From Echeneis naucrates (lineage: Eukaryota; Chordata; Actinopteri; Carangiformes; Echeneidae): a stretch of 64,000 nt of DNA. The stretch is from the NCBI RefSeq assembly GCF_900963305.1, contig NC_042528.1, forward strand, positions 13,654,043 through 13,718,042. The letters run 5' to 3'. Positions 22,203-32,600 of the stretch are shown here, one piece after another. The position numbers and the translations under genes were made by a program. The stretch's first letter is position 1. Each line of letters starts with the position of its first letter. Below the pieces are notes generated by a model, which worked only from the letters and a program-made list of their open reading frames with translations, was not told where the DNA came from and searched no databases.

Positions 22203-24207
22203 TCATATCTGCAGTTCATCTGCCCAGTGGTTCTGTGGAAGATCAGAAGACAAGTCAGAAAAGCATTCTGACTTGAGAGGGGTCCAGAATAAGACATAAA
22301 TAACAAACAGACACAAAATTATCACACAGACGAAATCATCCTGTAACTCACTTGAGGTGCAGTGGATGTAATATCCTCCAGGTCTCCGAAGCAGCCCTGT
22401 TTATGACGAATGAGACTTCCCCACAGCACTGAGCGCCGACAGGCTGGACACTCTCCCTCAACAGGAAGTAGGTGAAATGGCTCTGACATTAGAAAATGTT
22501 TGGCGAGGCAGATCAAATGACTGTTCATTTCACAGGATTGGTGGAAGCAGCTCAGCTTTTCTGCCACCTAGGAAAAGAACAAACAATGATGTGGCATTCA
22601 ACCATGTCAACAAAAGGACTAAAAACTAGCCTAAAAGCTAATCTAATGTAAACAGAGTGAGCAAAATGTCAGGTGAGAATCCTGGACCTGGGGCCTTTCT
22701 GTGTGGCGTTAGCATGTTATACCTCTGCCTGTGTGAGTACACTCCAGGTACTCCAGTGGTTTATTTGGTGACTCAAGATTGCCCATTAAATGTGAGCACG
22801 AATGATTCTTTGTCTATATATGTCAGCCCTATGATAGAGTGGAGACCTGAAGCACAAATTTTCATTACATTGTGCTTATGTGAGAATGTAACGATATTAT
22901 CAAAGATGTTGAACCACCTCTTAAATGAAAAGCACACAATATAAGGTCTTACCTTGACTGAGCCTCTACAGAGAAAACACCTGGACACGTCTTGCTCTTC
23001 CGCAGGCTGCAGCAAAAGCATCTTCTTGGCTCTCACGCTGCCAAATGCAATGGGGATGTGCAGGGGAGGCTGCAGATTAGGGTCAAAGTCCATTCTGTAT
23101 TCCTGTTTGAGCCAGCGGGCCGTCAGTGGTAGTCTATTCCACGGTGTCGCCTGCAGCATGTTGGAGAGGACACGCCAGTGGAACTGCAAGCTCGACTCTT
23201 TCCTGGAGCGCCGAGAGACATGGGAGAGTCGCCTGGAGGAGTGAGGGTGTTGCCATGCCCATTCAAACTGACACAGAAATATCACAAGTGTCAGAGTAAG
23301 AGATAAACTAATGTCTTTATTAAAGTGACTTTTTAAGTTGAGATGATTACTTGGTTTTTTGTTTTTTTGCTGTGTAGGTTCAGTCATCCAGGTAATGAGT
23401 CTTAACTGTTTGAGTCAGAGGGACCTGGACTTTGGCTCTGGAAGATTTTTCACTTCTCATTCAAAGAATCTTCTTTTTTAAAATCTGATGGTAATTTATC
23501 TCTAATTGGGTTGTCACCTTGGAGGCGGTGTGAGACTCTTAGACCAAAACATTGGGTGATTTTCTGGGGTCACATATGCTGAGATGTGGCTCACACTGCC
23601 AGGGATGGCCTCCTTTACTCCTCACTAAAACAATCTGTCTTCCCTGACCAAAATGTGAACAGTGTTGGTGGCGCAATGTAGAAGAGCCAGCTAATCTCAC
23701 TGCTGGACAAGCTACAGGACAGTGACACCTAAAAAAACTGCTAAATTTCATAGTCTAAATCCCGTTTCAGTGATTTTACACCAACTGTATGAACTAAAAT
23801 GTCTGTCAAATAAAGCTGACTGTTGAGAATTCACTCGGATCTATTTAAGAGTCCCTCCATCATTTCAAGGCTGCTCTCACACTCTTACCCTCAGGGCAGC
23901 GATTTCAGAGGGGAAGCCGTGTATGATGAGGACCATCTCCCTGGACAGAAGAAAGGAGTACATCCAGAGGTGATTTAGTCACTCCACACACAGTGGCCAT
24001 CATGCATTGTGCTACAGCAGGTCAGCCACCATACCACGGTCCTCTCCCACTGGTTCTCTTGGCCCCCCCTCTGTGCCGACCAGCGTTGTGCTGTCCGATC
24101 CGCCGCTCTGGGTTCACAGTGAAGCCGATGTAGATGCGGCCTTTGAATTTAGGATTGATGCAGTAAAGCATGTACACACCAAAGAAGCTCTCTACCTCCA
24201 CCACCAT
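22203..24207 (-). CDS. slx1: Structure-specific endonuclease subunit SLX1
   Basis: Catalytic subunit of the SLX1-SLX4 nuclease that cuts Holliday junctions and other branched DNA in the nucleus. Exons in coding order: 24035..24207, 23889..23940, 22953..23267, 22352..22567, 22203..22232, giving 261 aa. The GIY-YIG nuclease domain fills residues ~8-95: FFGVYMLYC (GIY), [17 protein letters not shown] (YIG plus catalytic Arg), and RFEWAWQHP, which holds the metal-binding Glu. The C-terminal zinc finger starts at CFLC at the end of exon 3 and goes on in exon 4 ([17 protein letters not shown], then [12 protein letters not shown]). The end is NHWADELQI, the counterpart of the mammalian HWTDLLE tail. 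The length is close to human SLX1 (~275 aa). It is head to head with bola2, as SLX1 and BOLA2 are neighbours in mammals. Confidence 0.95.
22665..22860 (+). repeat. SINE-like dispersed repeat, copy 5, in slx1 intron 3
   Basis: Contains 'cctggggcctttctgtgtgg', 'actccaggtactccagtgg' and 'atgtcagccctatgatagagt' in family order. The tRNA-like head is mostly gone. Confidence 0.55.
23375..23760 (-). mobile_element. Retroelement 3'-end fossil, possibly Penelope-like, in slx1 intron 2
   Basis: On the - strand the sequence resembles the C-terminal coding end and 3' end of a fish element that usually ends with a GIY-YIG-associated tail (words such as 'gggaagacagattgtttt' and 'gaagattctttgaatgagaa' followed by 'tacctggatgactgaacct'). 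It is old and broken in several places. The family name is from memory of the tail sequence, so it is tentative. Confidence 0.4.
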
Positions 24208-24972
24208 TGTAGGAAACTAAACTACGCAACGTATAATTTTACGAAACCACCGCTACCCTCAAACAAAACAAAGGCAGATGAGATAACTGTAAAAAGGTAG
24301 GTAAAAAGGCCAATCCTGTTTTGAATACGACCTGCTGTACAGCATTCCACAGAAAACGTACGCGATGGCGTTGAGTGTACTATCACAACCGAACAACCAT
24401 AGTTGAGTTGATGCAAATCTACAGACGTTCATGTAAACAGTGTTGGTTGTGGTTGCCCACAAAACTGCCTGATTCAATATTACCTAAATTAATTGAATGT
24501 CTCTCTCAACGAGGCTAACAACTACTTACGTCATAAAAACATTATTTTATAATTACTAATCTGATGAATTAACTCGGAATATATATTTTTCAGAAATGAA
24601 TCTCTGCAAAAACAGTTTTCTGTTTAAGTGAGAGCACCCATTTTTCTGATTGGCCAGTTTTAAAAAGTCACCCGGCGCCCGACTGGCCAGCTTGTCACCG
24701 CCATAACGTAATGCTGCGTCGTTAGCAATACCTACTATCACAGTGCATCTTGGCGCTGTAAGAAATTAGCAAGAAGAAAAGGATACAACCTCGCAAATAG
24801 AACGTGTCTCTGTCAGATTAACACTGTTCCGTAGCCGCGTTGAAAACAAATAGGCATTTTCCACTTCAAGATTGCTATATCACTTCCGGTGTCAGCCGAG
24901 CCCTCCTGTGGCTGCTGTGACTGGACTTCAGCAGTCTGAATGAGCTGACTGTGTGTGTTCGTTGAATCAGAT
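24208..24972. promoter_or_regulatory. Shared bidirectional slx1/bola2 promoter region
   Basis: 765 bp separate the two start codons. A perfect ETS/GABP consensus, ACCGGAAGTG on the - strand, lies at 24881..24890 (cacttccggt), about 83 bp before the bola2 ATG. Such sites are common in housekeeping bidirectional promoters. Confidence 0.6.
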
Positions 24973-25777
24973 ATGGCTATCACAGCAGATCACATCCGGG
25001 ATAAGCTCATGAAAGATCTTGCGGCAGTGCATGTGGTAGGTCTCCGCATTTGCTATGTGCTGACTGGTGCTGTTTCCCGCTTTTTGTATGGAAAACCCCA
25101 CTACAGCACAGCAAAAACGTTTGATGGCTATGTCATCCTCGGAATGATTCGACATTTGGCCCAAAGAGAAAGCACCGGCTCAGGCTATGGCTGCTACAGC
25201 AGCTCTCACCGATGTGGAAACACAGTCGGTCTAAATCTAACAGCGACCCCGTCTCCTATAAAGCATATTTATGTGTTATTTGGTTTTACAAAGTGCCAAA
25301 CACAATCGTTGGTTGGGTTGTCTGTTAATGGAATGTATTAAGTCGTAATTTATGGATACGTATGCTGTCCTCTAGGATGTGGAGGACACATCACCTAACC
25401 GCTGTGCTGCCAGCTTCAGAGTCTTGGTGGTGTCACCCCAGTTTGAAGGCAAACAGCTGTTACAGAGACACAGGTAGTACATTCTGTGCTCTTGACTGTC
25501 ACACGCACACCATTTGTGATGAATGATATACTAACACTTTATGTCAGCACAGTCGAGCAGTGAATGCTGTGACTTTGTGTATCAATGAGTGTATTTCGAT
25601 AGATAAGAGTTTATATTCATTATTTATCACATTAAGCCAGTAACTGCCAATTATCACCTTGTGTGGTTTGTTGTCAGAATGGTGAACACCTGCCTGGCCG
25701 AGGAGCTGAATGAAATCCATGCTTTTGAACAGAAGACCCTCACACCAGAGCAGTGGGAGAAGCAGAAGTCCCAATGA
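24973..25777 (+). CDS. bola2: BolA-like protein 2 (BOLA2)
   Basis: A small cytosolic/nuclear iron-sulfur chaperone partner that binds monothiol glutaredoxin GLRX3 and shares a [2Fe-2S] cluster with it. Exons: 24973..25035, 25376..25473, 25678..25777, giving 86 aa, the same length as human BOLA2. It starts MAITADHIRDKLMKDL and has VEDTSPNRCAASFRVLVVSPQFEGKQLLQRHR in pieces across exon 2, then VNTCLAEELNEIHAFEQKTLTP. The cluster ligands expected for BOLA2 are present: the Cys of NRC and the His of IHAFEQ. The donor of exon 1 is gtaggt. A poly(A) signal aataaa lies at 25888..25893, about 110 bp past the stop. Confidence 0.96.
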
Positions 25778-25887
25778 CGCACGCACACCCCCGAGTGGTA
25801 TCCCCCTCACGTTCCTTTATATGAAGCGAACAGATGAGAACTGTCTCTGAGTTACTGGAATGGATTAATGAAATGTAATATAAAGGC

Positions 25888-25893
25888 AATAAA
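25888..25893 (+). terminator. bola2 poly(A) signal
   Basis: aataaa about 110 bp after the bola2 stop, the first canonical signal on the + strand. Confidence 0.7.
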
Positions 25894-26509
25894 ACATGGT
25901 AATTCAGTTTTGTGATTGTTTGTTCTCAATAGACATTTGGACCTGTCATTTTTTTATCAGCATGTAAAAGAAAGGTTAGTGGTCTCAGAAGAAGTCGCAG
26001 TGAGATTGGCTTCAGTTGTGTGCTGTCACTATGCAACTCCCCCGCTCTCTTTCTGTTTTGGAACAGGTTAAACACCAAGTTCAAAATTAAATTTGAGTTG
26101 AAATGTTTTGTCTCATTGGTCAGTAGACACCACTAGCAGGGTTACAGTCTTTCACAGCTGACACATAGTTATCAACAAATAACCACCAAATGTAAATGAA
26201 ATTTAGTGGATGACTCAAAACCAGCAGAGCCTTAAAAAGATATTGACCACACAGCTGGGATGTGTGGCCCCAAAATCCACTCAGGCAGGTGGCCAGCGGG
26301 GGCTTAATGCATCTGATCTTGGAAAGAACAAAACACATACACATTGATTCCAGCTTTCAGTCTGGTTTGTTGTCCACAAACAATTTTTAGATTTTCACTT
26401 CATGATCTAATGACTCAGCCTGTTTCTAAAATTCTGGTTTGTATACTTCTATGAAATATGTATTCTATAATGTTTTTCACATTTAGTTTTAAACCTCGAC
26501 CTGATACAG

Positions 26510-26615
26510 TGGAGATCTATCAAGGGTGAATGCCACCTTAACCAAATGTCAGCTGGCATTGGCTCCAGCAGCCCTGCAACCCTGTATGCATGGATATAAA
26601 TCTATTTATCCGATG
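26510..26615 (+). repeat. SINE-like dispersed repeat, copy 6 (3' half)
   Basis: 'aaatgtcagctggcattggc' and 'ctccagcagccctgcaaccc' followed by 'tggatataaatctatttatcc' are the family 3' words. Confidence 0.5.
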
Positions 26616-26711
26616 TAAACAATATAATCAGATTTCAATCCTTCATTTTTTTAAGCAAACATCGAAAACAAGGCTTGTCTATTAAATATTTTTTTAAATC
26701 CCAGGACACAA

Positions 26712-26754
26712 TAATACAAAACACACACACATTTTGTGTGTGTGTTTTGTATTA
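26712..26754. repeat. Perfect 19-bp inverted repeat (hairpin)
   Basis: Arms 26713..26731 (aatacaaaacacacacaca) and 26735..26753 (its exact reverse complement) around a 3-nt loop. See findings. Confidence 0.9.
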
Positions 26755-27810
26755 CACAAAGAGAAGAAGTGCTCAACAGTCTCCCCATAGAAACAGAACA
26801 GTTTGGGCAGGTCAAGCTCAGATCGCTCTGTTAAAAGAATCTTGCTTCCTCTTATACTGTGACAATTTTAAGGACTTGAGAGAAAGAACAGCAGCATGTG
26901 ATGTTCCGTCAGTTTGTCCCTGTCAGTAGGGAGAGCATGTCGGACAGTATCACAGCTCTTGCAGCTCCTGTCTCTGCTGTCACTGATATTTATGGATAAT
27001 TGTAAGGGTAATAATTTTGTGTACTCGTTGAGTGCTGTTCTCAATCAGGAGAAAGGGATGATACCGAGGACCTTTGAGTTCAACATGACATATTTGGGTT
27101 TCAACAGATCCGAGTATCAGAGTGAAACACAATTCTCTGTTTGATAAAATGGCTGAATGCTGATGTTATTTCATCTGTCAGTGAACACAGACAGCAATAG
27201 ACTGTGTGAGGATTATTTCCACCACTTACTCTCCAAAGTCCACACTAATTGACAAGTGGGCATTGGGGAAAGTGTGTGTGTGTGTGTGTGTTTTATTCAC
27301 CAGTCAAGAACAAACTCATCTCTTTTCAGGGACAGAAAATACAACATTGAACTTGTCATTTTTACCAAAACGGAGCCATGAACGTGAACTGGGTCATGAA
27401 TAGGACACAAAAGGTTTTAAAAGTACTTTTAGTGTCTTGGCTCAATAAAGTTTAGTAGAGCTCTACATAAACACATGATTTGGAGCTTCAACATGCTTTG
27501 GGCTCCAGCCTGTTGTTAGGGACGTAAGACGGAGAATGAGACGTTTTTTTTATCAGTATAAGAATGAAATTACAAATATTTTCTCAAGTGATGTTCTGAA
27601 ATGTAGAGGAACTTGTACTTTTGTGAGCCACAAAATAGTTCATTGGATCAGTTAAAGGTTTTACCTATTAGGCCGGGACAAGAGGTGCACGTTTGTTGTA
27701 TTTAACTATTACAGTTCAAATCGTCATTCTGGTGTTTTAACTACAATATAGTTTATCTATCCCTTCGAATGTAGTCATTCCAAAAGAGGACATACTAAGT
27801 CCCTCTATCT

Positions 27811-27898
27811 AACTATCTATCCATCCATCCATCCATCCATCCATCCATCCATCCATCATCTATCTATCTATCTATCTATCGATCCATCCATCTATCTA
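27811..27898. repeat. (ATCC)n/(ATCT)n tetranucleotide microsatellite
   Basis: Mixed runs of tctatctaac, atccatcc and atctatct words. Confidence 0.95.
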
Positions 27899-29126
27899 AT
27901 TAGATTTGCACATTGTACATAAACATCAGAAATTCTTCTCTCACTGTGTTTGAAAAAAATAAAATACACTACACTTCATTTCTGTATGGAGCATTTTCTT
28001 GACCACACAGCGTCAGACAAGGAAATAATGTGTTCACAGGAGCAGGAATTATGGATCAAGACTCAAAGGGTAGTCCATCAGTAAACAGGCCTTACTGTCT
28101 GAGGTGTCAAATGACAACGCTTGAATTCTCTGCAGGGGCTGGTTATTCCAGTCACCCACTTACCTTCTACACATATGCAGTGAAGTGAAAAATTGAAAGA
28201 GTTGGCTGAACAAGCGTGAATACATCAATTAGGTTCCATTAGTTCAAGCTGCAGCTGATCTCTGTTAAAACATGTCTGGCAGGGATTCGTTGAGGTTGAC
28301 TGTTTGTGCTTACATATCAATGGCTGAAATGCAAAACCTCTTATCTGCTGATTTTTCTGATAGGTAGATTTCACTATGGATGATGAGAAGAAGGAAGGCA
28401 GCTCATATGGTCTGTGTGAAAAAAGTGCATTTTTGCAGGTGGGAGATTTTGCGTTTTGGCCATCAATATGACAATATAACCCTAACCCTCTGGAAGGGAT
28501 TATTTGGATGCTTTGTCACTGGAAAGTCAGCATTGCATATGCACAGCGGGCGATCTGCAGGACTGGAAAGATTTGTTCAGTTCAGCATGTTCATTAGTAG
28601 GGATTTTGTTTGTCTGCATTGTTTCCCAATGAAGTGTAGGGATTCAAAGCGTGTCCTAATGACTGAAAATTGCATTTAGACAGACAACAACATGTCTGTA
28701 ATATTGAGCAAAGCTCTACCAAGGCCAATCAGGTCAGAAAAACAGCCTTCCTTTGTATAATGAGCGCTAGTCCTATAGTTTGCTTGGAACTTAAATAAAA
28801 TTAATTGTTTATGAACAGTTTTATTGGACTATCGTTTGTCCATGTGTTCAGGACTCTGTAGATTATGGCAGCAGTTCATTAGATTATTTTTTAATTATTA
28901 TATATATTTAATTATTATATTTGGTCATTTTTATTTATTTTACACTATATTTTTGCTATAATTGCCAAGAAATGACATGCTGTTTTGTTCAGCATTGTAT
29001 TTTAAAGTAGTCAAAAATATAACCCATGAAATTGAATCCTGAATCCTATTTAAAAAGAATTGAACATCTTGAAACTGTCCAGCATAAGTATCACGATAGA
29101 CAGTAATAGCAGCTATTGTGTAGCAT

Positions 29127-29132
29127 TTTATT
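29127..29132 (-). terminator. Candidate poly(A) signal of the ETS gene
   Basis: AATAAA on the - strand (tttatt), about 530 bp after the stop. Other AT-rich words nearby make this only a candidate. Confidence 0.35.
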
Positions 29133-29229
29133 TCAGTTTTTTGAAAATAATCACACGTGAGAAGTATAAAATCTGTGACAACATGTCCACTGAAAAGCTG
29201 CCCTGGTCTAAACGTAGTAAAATAAGTAT

Positions 29230-29300
29230 AATATATACTACTACTACTACTACTACTACTATTAACAACAACAACAACAACAACAACAATAATAATAATC
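29230..29300. repeat. (CTA)n-(ACA)n-(ATA)n compound microsatellite
   Basis: Three adjacent trinucleotide runs; the open frames across them are artefacts. Confidence 0.95.
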
Positions 29301-29660
29301 TTCCATTCATAGATGCACTGATAAAATAGAATTAGCTGCTGCTTTATGTCTCCTTCTCTTACGAATAAGTCAAGCAGACCAAAACACATGACACACACAT
29401 CTGTCATCATATAGACAGCCCATTGTTTGCATGTAAACACGCTATAATGCTGCGTCATTATTGAAGTTTGTTTGTTTTTTCCTCTCGTGTGTTACTGGTT
29501 TTTTCTGTTGAAATAAATGGTATACATTATATTATCAGACAAACTCATCATCATCCACACACACCTACACACCACGTCACCAACAGACCTAAGCTTGTAA
29601 ATGGAAGGAGACTATTTGAAATAGAGTCTCTTGGCTCTTCCATCAGATATGTTGGGGGGA

Positions 29661-32600
29661 TTAGTGAGTCTTGCTACTGATGTCCAACAAAGCGTGCAAC
29701 TCTCTGGGCTCATATCCCAACAGGCCTTGGAGGTTGCAGACAAAGCGGTAGACATAGCGTTTGCCGGCTGTCTTGCGGATGATGTTTTTGTCATAGTAGT
29801 AGCGCAGACCCCGACTCAGCTTCTCGTAGTTCATCTTGGGTTTGTTCTTCCTCTGACCCCACAGCAGTGCAACCTGAACACAAAGCTTACATCTTAACAA
29901 CACGGGGTAATAACTGAAAGTCAAAGAAAGCTACAATCCTGTAAACACTTTAGCTCCTTTTGACCTCAGAGCAATATCATAATGATTGACAACATGTGAC
30001 ATAAGAAATTCAGCGTCGTTGGTTTGCAATAATAGCATTCACCGGACTCATTGCTTTTTTCCTTTTACTTTCATTGGTGATTGTGTATGGTGCTGAAATG
30101 ACAGCAGTACATTTCTTTGGTCATTCAGGAGAGTTAAATACCTCTACGAGAAATTCCATCCAGCAAAAAGGCAGGTCCAGGACCTGTTCCCAGGTTGTTT
30201 CCAGTGTAAGACGCCTACATGTTTCCTCCTCACTCAGGTAGAACTTGTACACCAGGGATGACTGAGATTCCAGTCCCTTTGCTAAGCAAGGCTAAATACA
30301 CATCACAGAAATTGAGCTGAGCCAGAAGGCAAAGCTCGATCTACCGGTCAGTCTTCGTTCCTATCTTCATCTATGGCCATGAGTGATGGGTCCTGACCAA
30401 AAGAACAAGATCGTGAATACAAGTGGCTGAAATGGGTTTTTCTCTGCAGGTTGGCTGGGGTCTCACTTAGAGATAGTGTTAGGAGCTCAGTCATCCAGGA
30501 GAGACTCAGAGTAGAGCTGCTGCTCCTTTGTGTGGAAAGGAGCCAGTCGAGGTGGTTCGGGTATCTGATAAGGAAGCCAGCAGGGCATCATCCTAGGGAG
30601 GTCCTCCTGGCACGTCCAACTGGGAGGAGACCTCGAAGGGAGAGTGTATCTCCTTACTAGCCTCGGAGTGCCTTGGGATCCCCCAGTCAGAGCTCGCCAG
30701 GTTTCTGGGGGAAAGGAAGTCTGGGGCTCTTTGCTAAACCTGTTACCCCTGACCCGACTTCGGATAAGTGGTTGAACGTGGATGGATGGCGTGAACAAGC
30801 TTTTTAACAGACAGAAAATTTGCAAATCACTTGTATAAAAAGGTGGACAACAGCTCCTATTTGTGTAGAACCTTGTCTTACCAATCAACAACTCCACAGA
30901 CCTCAGGACGAGGGAGGAAAGTCATGAAGTACCAAATAATTCCTGTAGAACAACATTGTTCAAACCCTCAGCCATTGTGTACCTCATCTGGGTCTGTCAG
31001 CTTGAACTCCCACCCGTCTCCTGTCCAACTTATACACGACTGACAGCTGTGGTCTGTCAGAAGCTCCAGGAGAAACTGCCATAGCTGAATTGGACCACTT
31101 CCTGTAGAAATAATCAGCATCAGTATTTGCTAGATCGATCTGCAACCAACATTAGTAGAGACCAGAGGTGTCCACCTCCAGTCCTGGAGGGCCACTGTCC
31201 TGCATGTTTTAGGTGTTTCCTGCTCCAACACACCTGATTCAAATGATCAGCTCGTTGTCAAGCTCTGCTGAAGTCTGATAAGGAGCCTCTCATTAGTAGC
31301 AGTATCTGTTATCTCTTGAAACCAGTACTTACCAGTGTATCCAGCGAGGATGGCTGCTGGTATCACAGCTCTGCCAACATTTGTTTTGTTTCCAATGTAT
31401 TCCTTGAAGCTCCTGTGTGGCTGTAGTAATGTAAAGGCATTTTCAGACATGGTCTCTTCCAGGACTGTGTCTATATCCTGCAGTGGAGCAGCCCATGACA
31501 GAGTGCGCACATGGCCAGAATCATCACTGTGAACAGTCTCCACCTCTGAGTCTGACTCTGTGAGCACACAGGAACAGAAGCTTCAGCTGATGATGCAGCC
31601 TCATTGGATACTTTAATGGATAATGGTACATTAAAGTAATTGTTAAAACATTTGAACTGATCTTTCTATATTTTGAACATCAGAGGTATTTGTTTGTACT
31701 GACATTCACTCCTCTTTGTCTCAGCCGCCACAATGAACCATGAAGCACATGTGGACTTGGTTTTACGTATCTGTGACCGTATCTTGTATTGTATCATTTT
31801 ACCATGAAACACACACACACACAGACTCATACCTGCATGACCTCCTGCTTCCTGATGCCGAGGAGCAGAGGCCATGTTCCTGCTGGGATCTTCTGTTTTG
31901 ATCAGGTAGCAGTCTCCATGTTGTGCAGTCACAGGCTCCAGAGCATGGAGCTCTGTCCTCTCAGTGGGAACGTATCCAACATGGAAAATATGTTTGTCTG
32001 GCTGGTCCTGAACACAGGCTGAGTAGTTTCCTGAGAGCACAGAGAAAAAGGCCCTCTCTGCACAACCCGCTCAGTCCCGTGCTACTGTTAATGAATTACT
32101 GACCAACTTTACAGTTTCTATTTGCTGCACATTCATTTTCTGTTAATCAGGTTGGTTTTGTCCATATGTACAATAGTATTCATTCATTCAGCTTCTACCA
32201 CTTATCTGTTAAAGGGTCTCTGGGGATGTTCATTATCGTCTCACATTAATTCCACTCTATTTTGCTTTCTTAAAGATGTCTCCCTGTGTGAATCATCAAT
32301 AAGTCTTATTCACAATTCTATTATAACAAGCAAGAACATAGTCATTATATATAGTATTATTATTCAAAATAATAATAACACCAAAAAGTAGTGGTTAGAA
32401 AAGACACCTCATTTCATACCTTTGCTGAAGTGAAGTGGGGAATAAGACACTGCTGTGCAGTTGAGCGCTGAAGAAGTACAGTCAGAGTCATTCTCTGCAA
32501 GATTAAAATGAATGAAAAGAGTGATGACATGGAGTTATTGTGTTACTGACTGGGAAAAAAGGGACCTACACTAATGTAATAAAGATGAATGTAAGAACAT

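Larger units (their letters stand above)
25930..29110. other. Gene-poor intergenic region between bola2 and the ETS gene
   Basis: Convergent intergenic DNA with no supported gene. It holds a SINE-like fragment, a perfect hairpin, ATCC/ATCT and short TG microsatellites, and AT-rich filler. Open frames of 60-99 codons here show no family resemblance. Confidence 0.5.

Noticed and set aside
26675-27144. Two overlapping frames after bola2 that could suggest a small gene
   Set aside because: The first crosses the hairpin and the second has no conserved motif or plausible exon boundaries.
28380-28679. 99-codon frame on the + strand
   Set aside because: No start context, no family resemblance, no splice logic; length is within chance in this gap.
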